Positions 1 to 12,858 of a DNA stretch of 64,000 bases are shown here, one piece after another. Under the pieces are notes generated by a model, which did no database searches, was not told where the DNA came from, and was given only the letters and a program-made list of their open reading frames with translations. The stretch is from assembly GCA_009760855.2 (NCBI GenBank), contig WPIO01000028.1, forward strand, positions 4,299,501 to 4,363,500, read 5' to 3'. A program made the position numbers and the translations under genes. Position 1 is the first letter of the stretch. Every line of letters begins with the position of its first letter. This DNA is from Cristatella mucedo. Taxonomy: Eukaryota; Bryozoa; Phylactolaemata; Cristatellidae.

Positions 1-1338
1 GCTCGTCGAGATCACTCCCACGGTTAGAGTTTATTGCATCAATGGTGTCGAGGCTGTAGGCCGAGTCTGAGTGTAGATCAAGAAGACAAGCAGCACAATA
101 AGATTAAGAGAATTCTCAACATCAACGCTTTTTAAGCTGCGTCGCTGGACAAACTCGACGATACACCGCTTAACAACTAAACATGAACAGCAAATGAGAT
201 TGAGCAATGATTTACAATTGTAAGCGGGCACGCGTAACAAGATAAATGGGTAGACATTCTTTGCGATCACGAGATTCATACAAAGGCCGTCGAAATGAAG
301 CTTATGTCAAACGTGTTGAAACAAGCCAAGTTCTCCAAACAGTCATAAAAATGACCTTAGCTAACTATTGCTAAGATCATAAACGTGAATTTTAAATCTC
401 CAGAAATCAATAATGGTCTGTCACACACGAATATTTTTGCGATGAGCTTCTAAAACCATTCATCAGCAAGTTTAGACAGCTAGACGGGGGTCGATAGATC
501 GATAGATCGCAGCACTGAGAGACGTTGTCTTTAATTAGAATCTATCAGAAACTGATTCAAGCTATGGTCCTTGCGGAAAACTTCAGGTCTTATAGCCGAG
601 CAATTACCTAACAACTTCAGCAACCCCACCGACCACCTCTTCACACCTCATGATCTGAAAGCATAAGAACCTGGGTGGGTGTTCTTAATTACGAAACCGC
701 CAGAGCAGGGCGTCGTCCATGTCTCGATCAGCAGACATGCATCAATCGAGGTTCTCTTGGACAAGCTGGTCTCAGATCAGTAGCCCCCCCGGCGTTTAGT
801 GAGCGGACATTGATAAGCAGAATTTAGTAGGCTTTCCTAGCCTCCGGGCGGTCGATTAGAAGGGTTAAGGCTGCAACGAGTACGTATAGCATTTGCGACT
901 CTGACTCATTACCGATTTCGATGACTCATTGACACCTGTGAGTGACTGGGTGCGTAGCTTTCACAGGAGCACTTTGATTTGACAGCTATACCTGCGAATC
1001 ATCAATGAAAGTAATAGTAATTATAACAATGAGGCTATAATAATGCAAAAAGACGTACTGCAATTATCCTCCCGCGACAATGGAAAACGCCTCTGACAAT
1101 CAGCGTCTTACCAAGTTTGTAAGCGAGGTTACAGCTCATTGGCCCTATTGAAAAGGGCAAAACCTGACAGCCTGGCTGAGACCCCTTAGAGAAGACAATC
1201 ACCACCACTTTCTCATCCGACCATCATCTGGCTGTGAAAATTATATCACACCCCTTTGCTTATACACTGAGTTAACACTTTATCAAATGCACACTGTTAG
1301 TTAGTAATGCTGTCGATTTTCTTAGCTGCTAAAACCGA
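1..1338. other. Intergenic, nothing recognised
   Basis: No coding signal, SINE or LINE seen. Only a short gatagatc repeat near 490-510. Short open frames here look random. Confidence 0.6.
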
Positions 1339-1382
1339 CCAGAGCGCGAGCGGAGCGGCGTGCCGCTCCGCTCGCGCTCTGG
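1339..1382. repeat. Perfect 44-bp GC-rich palindrome (21-bp arms, 2-nt loop)
   Basis: The left arm (1339-1359) begins ccagagcgcgagcgg and the right arm (1362-1382) is its exact reverse complement, with a gt loop. It can form a very stable hairpin. Confidence 0.9.
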
Positions 1383-1388
1383 CGATGC

Positions 1389-1557
1389 CTCGAAGAAGGT
1401 GCTCGAAGAAGGTGCTCGAAGAAGGGCGTGGCACCAGCGTGCGTATGCATGCATGCATGCATCCTCGAGGCCCTGACTCAGGGGTCAGGGGTGAGACAGG
1501 GTGGTCTCACTGAGAGAAGCCAGTGCTGACCGAAATCCGCAGCAGCAGCAGCAGCAG
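1389..1557. repeat. Cluster of short tandem repeats
   Basis: Three copies of the 13-mer ctcgaagaaggtg (1389-1426), a TGCA run (1445-1462), a short dyad around ctgactcaggggtcag, and six CAG units (1540-1557). Directly follows the 44-bp palindrome. Confidence 0.8.
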
Positions 1558-1731
1558 ACTTCTAGTGCACTGAGAGCCGTTGGCGCTACGGTGTCACTAC
1601 TGGACGCTCAAGCGTCGGACAAAACCAGCGGCGGAGCCTGGCTTGTCGTCTAGGCTTGCGAAACCTGCAGCATTTTTATGCGGAGGGCAAGACCAGTAAA
1701 ATGTTCATGCAGGCGGGGCTATTCACGCAAT

Positions 1732-1920
1732 TAATAAATAAATAAATAAATCTTAGCTGATTAAACAGCCTCTTTTTGTATAGCGACAGAAGAGCCTTTA
1801 CGGCTATCACCACCGCTTGCAGTGGCGATAAAGAATCGCCCACTGCAGGAATTGAACCCACGACCTCGGGACCGAGGTCGCGAAAGCAACCGCCTCACCT
1901 AGTGTGCCATCACGGCTCAC
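1732..1920 (-). mobile_element. tRNA-derived SINE (family 1, young subfamily)
   Basis: On the minus strand: an A-box-like tggcacactaggtgagg, B box gggttcaattcc, an internal tgcaagcggtggtgatagc body, and a (ATTT)n tail. About 94% identical by eye to the copy at 55408-55593. Confidence 0.85.
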
Positions 1921-1953
1921 CGTGAAAGATATAGCGCAAAATCATAACGTTTT

Positions 1954-2036
1954 TAATAATAAAAATAATAATAGTAATGAACTTGATAAAGCGCCCTCAG
2001 AGAACTCAGTCTCTCTCTAGGCGCTTTACATTTGTT
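1954..2036 (-). mobile_element. L2-type LINE, 3' tail only
   Basis: Minus strand: aaagcgcctagagagagact, gagggcgctttatcaag, then AT-rich repeats. Short 5'-truncated copy. Confidence 0.8.
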
Positions 2037-4187
2037 GTTTGACGCTAACTCGGCGATAGTTCATCGAGTAGAACTGAAAAATAGTTTTGTCGTAGGTGAT
2101 GGTCAGTGGGCGTAGGAATAGGAGGTGGTCCAGGTCGCTGCCCTGCTTTAGGGGGGGGACGCAAATGTCCCCTGCTTCCCACTGATAGACGAAAATATGA
2201 AAGCACTCTTTTGAAACTGTATTCGTCTGGCACTAATTTACCCGCTCATTCGTGTATCATCTATTTATTAGTTACCCCTAAGTGCTTGGTGTGGTGGCTA
2301 CTTAAGCTGTGAGAAGGCACAAGTAAACCATATTGCCAATTGCGTAACAGAGCGAACACGACAACTTAGAGCTGGTGCTTTGGTGGCACTAAGAATAATA
2401 GTTTCATCGCAGGTTAGACGACTTGGCTGAAAACATCTGCATGTGAAACTTATTGCTAAACGCCTAGGACAAAACCAAAGTGGAATCGTACTCAATTCTT
2501 TTCTCATCAGCGCAATACTTACCTAATTCGATTTTGTGGACCGCGTGACTAAGCCAAGTCTGGTGCCAGCACGGCAAAGCGTTAGATCTTCTGTGCAGAC
2601 ATCCATTGATTGCGTTAGCTTTCCTAGGGTCGAGCAGTATATGAAGCACTACATGTAATGCGGAAACGCTATTTGCTTGTTTTATAGGAATCTCGTTATG
2701 CTCTCAAAGTAGAGCATTGTCTATAAAGGTGCAGCGCTTCGGTAATTGTCTTACGATCATTCATTCAATTCGGGATCCAGCGCCCGCATATCATCGCAAG
2801 CATTGCGGAGCGTCACTAAAGTTTCACTACGCGCCATCCAAGTTCTCGCATTGACTTAAGCTTAATTTTTCTGCTGTTGTGTACCTGACAGCAGCATAAC
2901 AAGCAAAGAGTGCCAATTAATAGCGTTATGCGCTTGCACGAGGATCGCCTACAGGATGTTGGGAGCCAATTCCACTTTTCTAAACGCTGTTGCTGGTCCA
3001 GTGCCTCAGTTAGTCACGTTAGTCACTATTCATATAGCATAGCTCTCGTTCTCTCCTCATTGCGAAGTGCAAGCTACAACAATAGTTGTTAAAAAAGAGT
3101 ATCGATTTACATGGAGTTCTATTCACTATATAATGCTTTGAACTTCGGTTTCTGCGTAGAACCAAACTACGGCAGGGACGAGGTTGAATAACAAGGTAGC
3201 GCCGGATTCAGTGGCCTTTACCTGCTGTCTTTCTGTTTCCCCCCCCCCCAACTGCCGTGGCTCACTGAGTGCCTGCGAATATTTCCATGTTAATGATCAT
3301 CGCTAAAGAGCTATCATTCGAATGCAAAGCGCTTTGAAACTCAAGCCGCTGCCAATTGGACCTGTTTGTGGCAGCTATGAGAGCTTATAAGTGGTTTAAT
3401 TCTTATGAATATTACAAAACGCTCGCATCAGAGTCTTTGGAACATATTTTACACGAGAGCTCACTGCCTGTGAACTCGCTTCGCTGAGTCATAGTAGAAG
3501 TAGTCATAGTATGGTCACGGAAGACAACGCTACGCCATCTTGTCGAGTGACGGAAGTGCGCCATGTTGCCACGTGACGGATGGACCGACGGGCTTTCTCG
3601 CTTTAATTATTAAAGATAAGATTTATTAATTTGACCATTAGGTACATAACATCAGACCTTTGTCTAGATGGGTTGCTCTCATGTCTGAAATTATATTGAC
3701 TTGTCAATCCGTTGGCGGCTAGAGATAAATAGAGCTTGATTTTATTTAGTATGCATGTAGTCTTATTGCCGAGATCTGGGTTCTGTAATTATTAATGTCG
3801 TGCGCGTAGAAAATTCGTGGGCCAGGTGGCGCTGGCACGCTTAAACCGGCCTTGCGAGACATGTCTGGAGGCTTAGTAGCCCGACATGTAACTTCTAATT
3901 TCTGAGATTATTCCCTCTGGAAAGGCCAAGGTCAGATCCTTTATGGGCTTAAGCCAAGCTATGCCAATGGCTTTTTTAAATACAACATTTCATTTCTGGC
4001 GCCCGAAGAGAACCTAATCTTTATCGAGGTGGGCTTCAAATATGCCGCAGGGCTTGCGACCACGGCTTCGGTCGTCAGAGGCTAGCAACTTTAGCCCTGG
4101 GCCAAATCTGGACAGCATCGTCTAAATATCTGCATGCATTGGAGCTCTTTCTAAGGTTCTTTAGCCGCCCGCCGAACGACTAGTTCT
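2037..4187. other. Intergenic, nothing recognised
   Basis: No exon, repeat copy or RNA gene recognised. A poly-C run lies near 3240. Confidence 0.6.
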
Positions 4188-4219
4188 ACCGGATATCAGT
4201 CACACGACCGATATCCGGT
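4188..4219. repeat. Inverted repeat, 14-bp arms, 4-nt loop
   Basis: Arms accggatatcagtc and gaccgatatccggt differ by one base; loop acac. Lies just before the CpG-rich block. Confidence 0.7.
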
Positions 4220-4237
4220 CAAGCATCCGCCACAAAC

Positions 4238-4735
4238 TTGCAGAGTTGGCGGCTAGCTCCTCAGGCGTTCAGTCGAGGCCGCCCTCTCGGCCGGCCGCCC
4301 GAGTGTACTCGACGCTCGGAATGCCAAGCAGAGATCGGGATCGGAATGAGTTTCAATCGCGCAGCTGCCGCCGAGTGCGGCGCCCTCAACTGTAGACTGG
4401 GACACGGAGACAGAGCGCTCTCACTGCGAGTTAGCGAGAGGCGTCGAAGCGGAAGGCAATCGCCCGCAGGCGGCGATCGCCTTCCGCTGTTTCGCTACAC
4501 GGAGAGGTGGGGCGCGGCGGCGAGAGACAGCGAGGTTACCGAGGTTACTGAGCGAGCTCCTCGGCCCCTTCTGCTGCTGCCTCTGTGTCGCTTTCTCGAC
4601 CTGAGCAGGCCGTTGGTTTGCCGCTGGATCGCCTGCTCTCGGCGTGAAGCTACTGCCTCGATCGAAAGTTTATCGAACAGCGCCGCCGTCGTACCAAAGA
4701 GACTAACTCCAAAGTCGCTGCGTTCGTTCGCAACG
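4238..4735. other. GC- and CpG-rich block, possible CpG island or cryptic exon
   Basis: Clearly richer in G+C and CpG than its flanks, ending abruptly at an L2 tail with (AAT)n. A + strand frame stays open across it (ATG 4346) but is Arg/Ser/Ala-rich and runs into the repeat, so I do not call it a gene. A promoter or 5' exon in either direction is possible. Confidence 0.4.
4448..4488. repeat. Inverted repeat, 17-bp arms, 7-nt loop
   Basis: Arms agcggaaggcaatcgcc and ggcgatcgccttccgct pair with one mismatch around cgcaggc, inside the CpG-rich block. Confidence 0.75.
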
Positions 4736-4740
4736 GTCTC

Positions 4741-4936
4741 AGTAATAATAATAATAATAATAATAATATTGCACTTGATAAAGCGCCCTCAGAGAACTTA
4801 ATCTCTTTCTAGGCGCTTTACATTTGCTGCAAAGTGATACGCAATAGAATAGTAAGTAAAATCATGCTTGAAAAACAACATGGTTAGGGGTTACATGCAC
4901 TGGGTCAGCATGCAAATGTGGTTAGTGGTATCACTA
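4741..4936 (-). mobile_element. L2-type LINE, 3' UTR fragment
   Basis: Minus strand: L2 3' hairpin tail followed by nine ATT units; the UTR with gctgacccagtgcatgtaac matches other copies. Confidence 0.85.
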
Positions 4937-5459
4937 AGCTTCGCGAATTGTGCTGAAGCGCATTTGGCGCTGGTTGCTGGCTGATCACACTAAACTTCCT
5001 CGGTCTCTCGTGCTCCGCCGCGCCGGTCATTTTACTCGAAGCTCGGGTGCAGTTGAAGATTCGAGTGTTTTTCTTTTTACTGGCAGCCGGATTTTATGGT
5101 GGATAGCTAGTTGCATAATTGACAGCCGATGTCGGTCCACGCTATCGCTGCTCTGTCTTTAGTCGCACTTCCTGCTTGAGAATTCAAGTAAGCCTCTGCG
5201 TTCGCTAGCTTGACAAAGGTGAGCGAGCTTGCCAATGCGGAAAATTGAAAGCTAAATAACTGGCCGGTGTAGTGCCTGATGTTCGTGCTGATGAGCTCCA
5301 AAAGCACGACATGAATGTGTGCTGTCAAGCGGTAAAAAAAAGCTTCTAAGGCGTACATATCGGACATATGTACATATCGGTACATATCGGATCTGTATGG
5401 ATACGTATGCTTACAGACACATATTCACACTTCATACGTTTATAGGTATAGTAGAGTAA

Positions 5460-5624
<165 letters not shown>

Positions 5625-5780
5625 CACACAGTATTGATAATTGTCGAGTATCTATGAGTTTCTTATTATTACGCGGGCACTTTATCTCTAGCCTTTGTTC
5701 GCTGCTGCTTCAATGCTACTTTCTTCCCCAACTGTATTCCCAATTCTGGTATTCTACTTAATGTAACATTTGGGTTTTTC

Positions 5781-5923
5781 CCCCAGGAGTTAATGTGCTC
5801 GCTCTTCACGAGCCGGGGCGCGGGTTCGAGCCCTGCGGGGAGTGATCCTTTCTTGTCTATTGCAAGCGGTGGTGATAGCCGGCTCTTCTGCGGCATACAA
5901 ATGAAACTGCTAAATCGGCTCGC
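5781..5923 (+). mobile_element. tRNA-derived SINE (family 1)
   Basis: B box gggttcgagccc, then tgcaagcggtggtgatagc, and a ctgctaaatcggct end. The 5' part of the head is degraded. Confidence 0.8.
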
Positions 5924-5932
5924 CTCTTCCTA

Positions 5933-6100
5933 CCCTGGGCCTTAGCCCAGCAACCTAAGGTGCTCGCTTTTCAATATGCAGATCGCGGGTTTGAGTCTTG
6001 CAGTCGGCGACCCTTTATTGCCCACTGCAAGCGGTGGCGATAGCCGTTAAGGCTCTTCTACGGCTATATGAATAAGACTGCTAAATCGGCTAACTTTTTT
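5933..6100 (+). mobile_element. tRNA-derived SINE (family 1)
   Basis: A box cttagcccag, B box gggtttgagtct, body tgcaagcggtggcgatagcc, end ctgctaaatcggctaac and a T run. In tandem with the previous copy. Confidence 0.85.
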
Positions 6101-6789
6101 TTCTGTGTTGCGTGCGACCAAGGCTGTTGGCTGCCATGAAAGCGAACCAAAACTTGTGATAGCGACCCGCATTCGTGGCAGTTTAGCAAGGCTGCCTACG
6201 GTTCAGCAGTGGCTGGTCGTGATCTTCGCCATGTAAGTAGAAGTATAGGTTTCATGCTGTATTTTTTTACGTTAGACGTGCGTGCCAGAAAACTGTGGAG
6301 ATTATCTTTTTCAGTTAATCCAGTTTACTTTGCTTGGTTCTACTGGTAATAAGAACTACGTTAGATCAGCGGCGGGCCAGATACGACTGAGTACCCGGGC
6401 TTTTGTAAGGTTCCGATGCTGTTGTTAAGTTTGATCCACACAAAATAGCACTTTTTTGAGTTTCGGCAATGATATGCTAAGTGGACTTCCCTCTTTCATT
6501 CCTGCTATTGTCTGCGATATCTTCGCATAAATTCTAGGCACCGCGCTCTCGTTTGTTCCGGGTCAGTTGCCGGGTCAAAGTGTGGTACTTTTTCAGTTGG
6601 TAATTGTTCACACATGGTCTTGTTCAAATGAAATTCACTTTGCTAACTATAAAATAGATTTATTTTCCTTTGCATTTAAGTCCTTGTTGGCTCTCTTTTC
6701 ATTGTTCAGTGTCGGCTGGAGACTCAGCTGTGGATTTACGTTTACTGAATGACTTACATTCAAAATATTATTGGTTGATATGTTTGTTA
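6101..6789. other. Intergenic, nothing recognised
   Basis: AT-rich DNA with no supported feature, ending where the unclassified repeat begins. Confidence 0.5.
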
Positions 6790-7330
6790 AGGGTAAATGG
6801 CGATAAAATACTGATGAGATTGGTTAAAAAATTGCAATATTTTTTAAAAGTTCATTCAAAATACGAATATATTTTTATATTACAAATTGGATCTGAAGCT
6901 TTGACTATTTCTACATAGAAAGATTGCATAAAAATTAAAAATTAGGCAAGCCATGTTTAACCCGGAAGTATCCTGGAAACAACATATATATAAATAAAAA
7001 ATGAGCAACTTCAGCCTCGTATACGACTTGAGACCAAACTTGTTAACGCTGTTAACCTTGATACATCAAGTTACATGTTTGTAGCTTGTTAAGAACATGC
7101 TTCAGACCTTTAAGCAGTTTCATTTACAGCATGGCTCTGCGCCTTGTTAATTCTATGTGTGGTCTTATACTCTACGGATCTACATGAACTGGCAAATGTG
7201 ATTTCAGCTCTATATGCAAATCTCGGCAGTAGTCAGTTTATTTCTGATTTTGATTGGATAACTTTTGTCATACACGCCATCGAATGCGATTGAACTTAAT
7301 ATTCTGCAATTATGGACATTTGTCGCAAAA
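6790..7330. repeat. Unclassified dispersed repeat, copy 1
   Basis: Shares ordered blocks with 36472-36972: aaaatactgatgagattggt, gcaagccatgtttaaccc gga, gttacatg-ttgta, gcaat-tggac-tttgt. AT-rich, no open frame, class unknown. Confidence 0.6.
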
Positions 7331-7519
7331 GTTGCTCAGCATCACACCACTTGTGTCTAAGCCTCACTTGCTCCTTATCAAGCGTCGATTCGATTCGAGC
7401 AGAAACCTCTCTATCTGGCCTGCAGGTCACTGCAATGGCTTGTACTAGCCTACCATTTCGACCACCAGGCTTCTCAAGCTCTTCGGACTTCACCCGCCTC
7501 ACCGTTCATTACACTTGCC

Positions 7520-8062
7520 TGAAATCTAATCTGATCGACTTCAAGGTTTTGTCGCTCACTTTTAGGTCCCTTCATTCTTAGGCTCCAGTCTACCTATCAG
7601 ATCTACTGCCCCGCCAGGCTATGCATCGTACCACCCACTTTTCGGAACATAATTGCTTACCTACACCTCGTACAAACCTCAAACCCTTTGGAGACCGTGC
7701 CTATTGTTCGTATGCTCCCAAAGACTGGAACTCACCCGCCTCCCCCCCCCCCGACTTCCGTCACGACATCCCCTGACTTGACCACATTTAGAAAGAAATT
7801 AAAAACGCACCTATTTATGATAGCATTTAGTAAGTCCCTGTGATTCATCTGCTGAGTGCTTATGCGTGCTGACATTCTTGCATGCTGCCACTAACCACAC
7901 GTGCATGCTGACCCTGTGCATGTCATCCCTAACCATGTTATTCATGTTGTTTATCAAGCATGATACCACTCATCACTCGATCGTGTTTTTGCAGCAAATT
8001 TAAAGCGCCTAGAAAGAGATTGAGTTCTCTGAGGGCACTTTATCGAGTGTATTCTTATTATT
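7520..8062 (+). mobile_element. L2-type LINE, 3' end of ORF2 and UTR
   Basis: Contains atcgacttcaaggttttgtc ([15 protein letters not shown]) through the 3' hairpin and ATT tail. Broken by stops; a C run interrupts it near 7742. Confidence 0.85.
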
Positions 8063-8625
8063 ATCAGGCTTACAGTTCGTATACACCGAACGGCTGGAAC
8101 TTGCTTCTGGCTTCTGTCACCAACTGCATTTACGTTGTCCCCTCTAAATCCCAGCCAAATACACAGCTGCTTCGCTCAGCTGTCCCTGTTTCCCGGTAAC
8201 TTGTCTTCCTTTGTTTTCTGAGAGCCCTGCGTGCTAACCTGTGCACGTATTAGGTCATATTACTGACTAGGGCTCTCACTAACCAACAACACCTAGTGTG
8301 TTCTTTGTCTTGTTCAAATAACTTTAAATCGTTTGAAGACCGTGCCATCAGTTTGTATGCTCCCACAACTTGAAGTTCCCACCAAAGTCACGTCGTGACA
8401 TCCTCAATTTAGTGACGGTGAAAAAGCTAAAAACACACCCGCTCCTTATCACATTCGCTTCTTCCCTATTATCTGTCCTATATTGGCTAACGTGTGTTGG
8501 CACTAGGCAAATTATCAGTTAGCAATTGATATGTTTTGTTTCCGGCATATGTTACGTGCCTAGAAATGTGTTTAGTTTTCCTAGGGTGCATTATAAATGA
8601 ATAGTTTTTATTATTATTATTGTTA
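8063..8625 (+). mobile_element. L2-type LINE, older decayed 3' pieces
   Basis: Diverged copies of the [18 protein letters not shown] region (8080-8200 and 8315-8470) and a degraded tail ending in (ATT)n near 8620. At least two rearranged pieces. Confidence 0.6.
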
Positions 8626-8671
8626 CGTTGTGATATCCGTTTGCGGAGTTACTGATTTTAGGCGAATGGTA

Positions 8672-8760
8672 ATCGTCGGCAGAGTTCCAGGCTTTAGGTG
8701 CATAGGAATTAAATGCGCGGATCTCCAAGTGCTTAGGTAGAAAACCTATGCATTTTAGGA
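8672..8760 (-). mobile_element. L2-type LINE, short fragment
   Basis: agagttccaggctttaggtg and gaattaaatgcgcggatctc match the minus-strand L2 C-terminal coding region. Confidence 0.6.
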
Positions 8761-10975
8761 TGATTATTTCCCAACTAGTGCTAACATCGCTGATTTATTT
8801 TCATATAAGGTAAGGCCTCTTTGCTGACGATGACTCCGCCAATTATAGGCCAAGTTGACGCCGAATGCTTCAGCGCTCTAGCTGTTAGCGATTCACTCAC
8901 TTCCTTTCGTCAGCGATTGCAATGCGAACAAGTGTTCAAACACGGGTGACGGATGCTTCAGAAAGTTTTTCTCCACTTAGGTACCGAATGAATGATGTTA
9001 TCTGGCCGGAAGCTTCACTTTCATTCTCTACTAGAAAATAAAAGTGATGCTTGCTGCTGACACTTTTAGCAGCTCAACCACAAATTCTCCGACATTTCCT
9101 TGGTTAGGCCTTAGGTGTGGTGGTATAATAATGTCCTCGGAAGCCTATTCTAAAAATCATTCAGAAGTTCAGTCAATATTAACTGTTTGTGAGGTTACTT
9201 CAACGATGTGATAATACGTGATTGAAACTGATTAAAATCAGTTTTAATTTATTGGTCGCTTTATAAAGCCAATCAGTTTTTTCACACGTTTCACTCAATC
9301 TAGTGCGAATTCAGGTTATCCAAATAAACCATCACTATTAATTTGCGTTTAAGTTAGCGAAAAAAATATGAACCTCAGCCAAGGTTTTTATAATAGATGT
9401 CTGGCTTTCAGTGGAAACCTTAAATTAAATACTTCAGTAAGGCTCGGTGATTTGCGGTATTTGGATCGATCTCGATAAAGACGTGCGTTTTTGGTTAGTA
9501 AATCCTTAGAAAGTTGCTGCACATGTAGCCTGCCGCGTTTATCATTCACCGTGAGAGGAGGCCGCCAAGAAGTCGGGCGGCCTCTCTTAGAGACACTGGA
9601 AGATGAGCGTCAATTAGGAGAACAGTGGAGTTAGCGGCTTTGGAGTCCATCCTAGAGCACGCCTCGGTGCTTGAAAATACTTAGGCGGTTTGCCCAAGCA
9701 AACTTTTCCTGATCTCCCACCAAGCTGCTTGTTTGGGAGTCTGCAAACATGCGTGATCTATCCGAAATGGAATGAAAATGAAATTGTTCGGTTGCTGAAG
9801 ACGCAATGGTTCCTGAAAATACGAAGAAAAGGTACTTACGTCGTCATGCTCATTCTCTGATCCGTCCGGTTATTTTTTAATAGATGGAAAATAACATTCA
9901 ACTTTCATGAAAATAAATCTCCTTTATATTCCAGTAACATATGTTTATCAAAGTTGCCATTTTAGCGACACCTTGGCTTTGGGGTGAAAGTTTCAACCAT
10001 AAAAATAGATTTTGGGTGATTCGGTAATGTTCTATAACTCCTGTAATATGTACTTGCATATCCTCTTGCAGGAAAATAAATCTACTAAAAAGCATGTGGA
10101 TGCTTTTTAACTGGCTTTCCATATGTGCCTGCCAGAAATAGCTGTTGTGCACTCAAGCTCGAGTCCTCGTTGATTGCTCGCAGAAGGGATGTAGCTCTTG
10201 ATGGCTGCGGCATGTCCAAGAAAATGGAAGAGGAGCCAGCAGTAATTTAGTCTCGGCTATGATTGGTGAGCCTCCAGAAAATTCTCGGTTCATCCCAATA
10301 AAACTTTGGGTGAGCTCCAGATATTTCCAGATATCCCTACAATTATGAGCGATGGTCGTTTACATAGATAACATTACATAACAATACCGCTCATGAGAGA
10401 GGTTTAGCTACTTGCTCTGCGGCGACATGGTACAGCCTATTTGCTGCCTAAACTGGTTAATAAACATTGCCTTCTTAACTGACTACAGCCACTATTACGT
10501 GAGTTTGCCTTTGGATCCACGTATTAATTACGTCGTCACGCCTTAGTATTCATTTTTGCGAGCCATTGACTCTGCCTGGCGGAATAAGTTGAATTAAATA
10601 CACATGACATTTTTGGCTGTTAAAAGTTAACAAATAAATTTAAAACCGTCGCTGATTCAGCTCAATGTGCAAAGTCCAATATGGGGGGCTAGCGGGCCTT
10701 CGTTATGACTTCGGACTTTGATGAAACGTTCCAAACGGGCCAAATTCACATTCATTTGCCTCTTGCTCGAGGTGGTGACCTGTATCTGCGACTCCACTAC
10801 TAAGTGAATTGGTCTTACCGGAGGATTAAGGTAGTGCTATTCATTTGACTCAGGTAGTGGGTTTTTGTACTGCTGAAGGAAACCTCTTGGATTGCCGACT
10901 GAAGGCAGACATGATACCTGCTAAGGCTCTTGAGCCGCTTTATAAATGAGGCTATCGAATCAGCGGACCTTCAGT
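8761..10975. other. Intergenic, nothing recognised except small hairpins
   Basis: A 10-bp-arm hairpin (taaaaagcat, loop gtgg) near 10083-10110 and an imperfect GC hairpin near 9552-9590. No coding evidence. Confidence 0.5.
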
Positions 10976-11377
10976 TGTTTTATTACCGGTCTAGGTTCAT
11001 CAGTTTTACACTATAAATTTAGGAAAGCCAATCACCGGATGTGGCCCTGCCGCCATTGAATTACGCCAAACGATTGATCGCACGTAGTGAGGGCTCCAGA
11101 TTGGGGTGCAGTCGGCCAATATTCACGATCGCCATATTGGCGCGCACAATCACTGAGAGTTTGTAATGTCATTTTGTTAAAAGAATAAGTCTCGAATCTC
11201 GATTTTCCAACGCGATGAGCCGGCCTCACATTCAATGCTCTCACTCTCCGCAATCAACCCGAGCGATTTTGATTGCAGATAAGTGGCCATGAGCCGAAAG
11301 CGCGACATCAAGGTCGTGTAGCCTCAGTGCTACTGAGGTTACCATTGACCTCGTCGCCTCGTGGTGTCCGAAGTCCG

Positions 11378-11617
11378 TCATCCGTGCCACAGGACTGTGA
11401 TCCATGATAACAGAATGCCCGTAACCAAGGCCACAAAGACGACTATTACCCAGAACCATAGCGTCATCGCCTTTGCTCTCACAAGATCACGTAGCAGCAA
11501 AAGCTTGCTCAGAAGATGGAGTTCTAGGTGCTGCCATTGTTTGTTGCGGCTTTTGTTCAAAAGGCTCGCGGTAGGCTTCACAATATAATTGGGATTGATC
11601 TAGAGGTGGTTGCTCCA
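11378..11617 (-). CDS. Candidate minus-strand exon with a C-terminal membrane segment
   Basis: After a possible acceptor (cacctctag, ending near 11618 on the minus strand), one frame ends in an amphipathic stretch and a strong hydrophobic segment (MTLWFWVIVVFVALVTGILL, then SWITVLWHG and stop). It resembles a tail-anchored or two-pass small membrane protein. A second frame over the same DNA is also open except for one TGA. AATAAA (minus) occurs at 10979-10984. Divergent from PPP4R4. No family assigned. Confidence 0.25.
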
Positions 11618-11983
11618 ACGTGTACCTTCTGGTAAAGCTCACCTGGTCATTCTCGTCGGGCACAATACCAGCACGATGACTGCTTATTTCTGGCTACCTA
11701 CTGCAACAGGTAGACATACAACCATGAGCGATCCTTAGCATTCACAGCAGCCGCTATTAAGACGCCAATAAGACGCTTACAGAGGGTAAAGAATTCTCTA
11801 GTAGACTTGTCTGTTGTGAACACCGCAGCGGATTCGTTACCACTTGTCTTCGGCACGTACTAGCTCTCTATAAAGCAGCGTATGGGGCTTTGCTCTCTTT
11901 CTCCCAGCATAATTCTCTGCACTATCTACAACTAAGACATTTACTCACCCTCCCAAGCCCCTCCAACTCGGGTCGTGTAGCTA

Positions 11984-12858
<875 letters not shown>

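Noticed and set aside
4346-4801. + strand frame in the CpG-rich block, as a gene
   Set aside because: Arg/Ser/Ala-rich low-information product that ends inside an L2 tail, with Ile runs from (AAT)n. Kept only as a composition feature.
5933-6100. Possible tRNA gene
   Set aside because: A and B boxes are present but the cloverleaf is not, and the same body and tail recur in ten copies: a SINE.
11241-11459. 72-codon minus frame overlapping the membrane-protein exon
   Set aside because: Competes with the more convincing hydrophobic frame; no motif or signal supports it separately.
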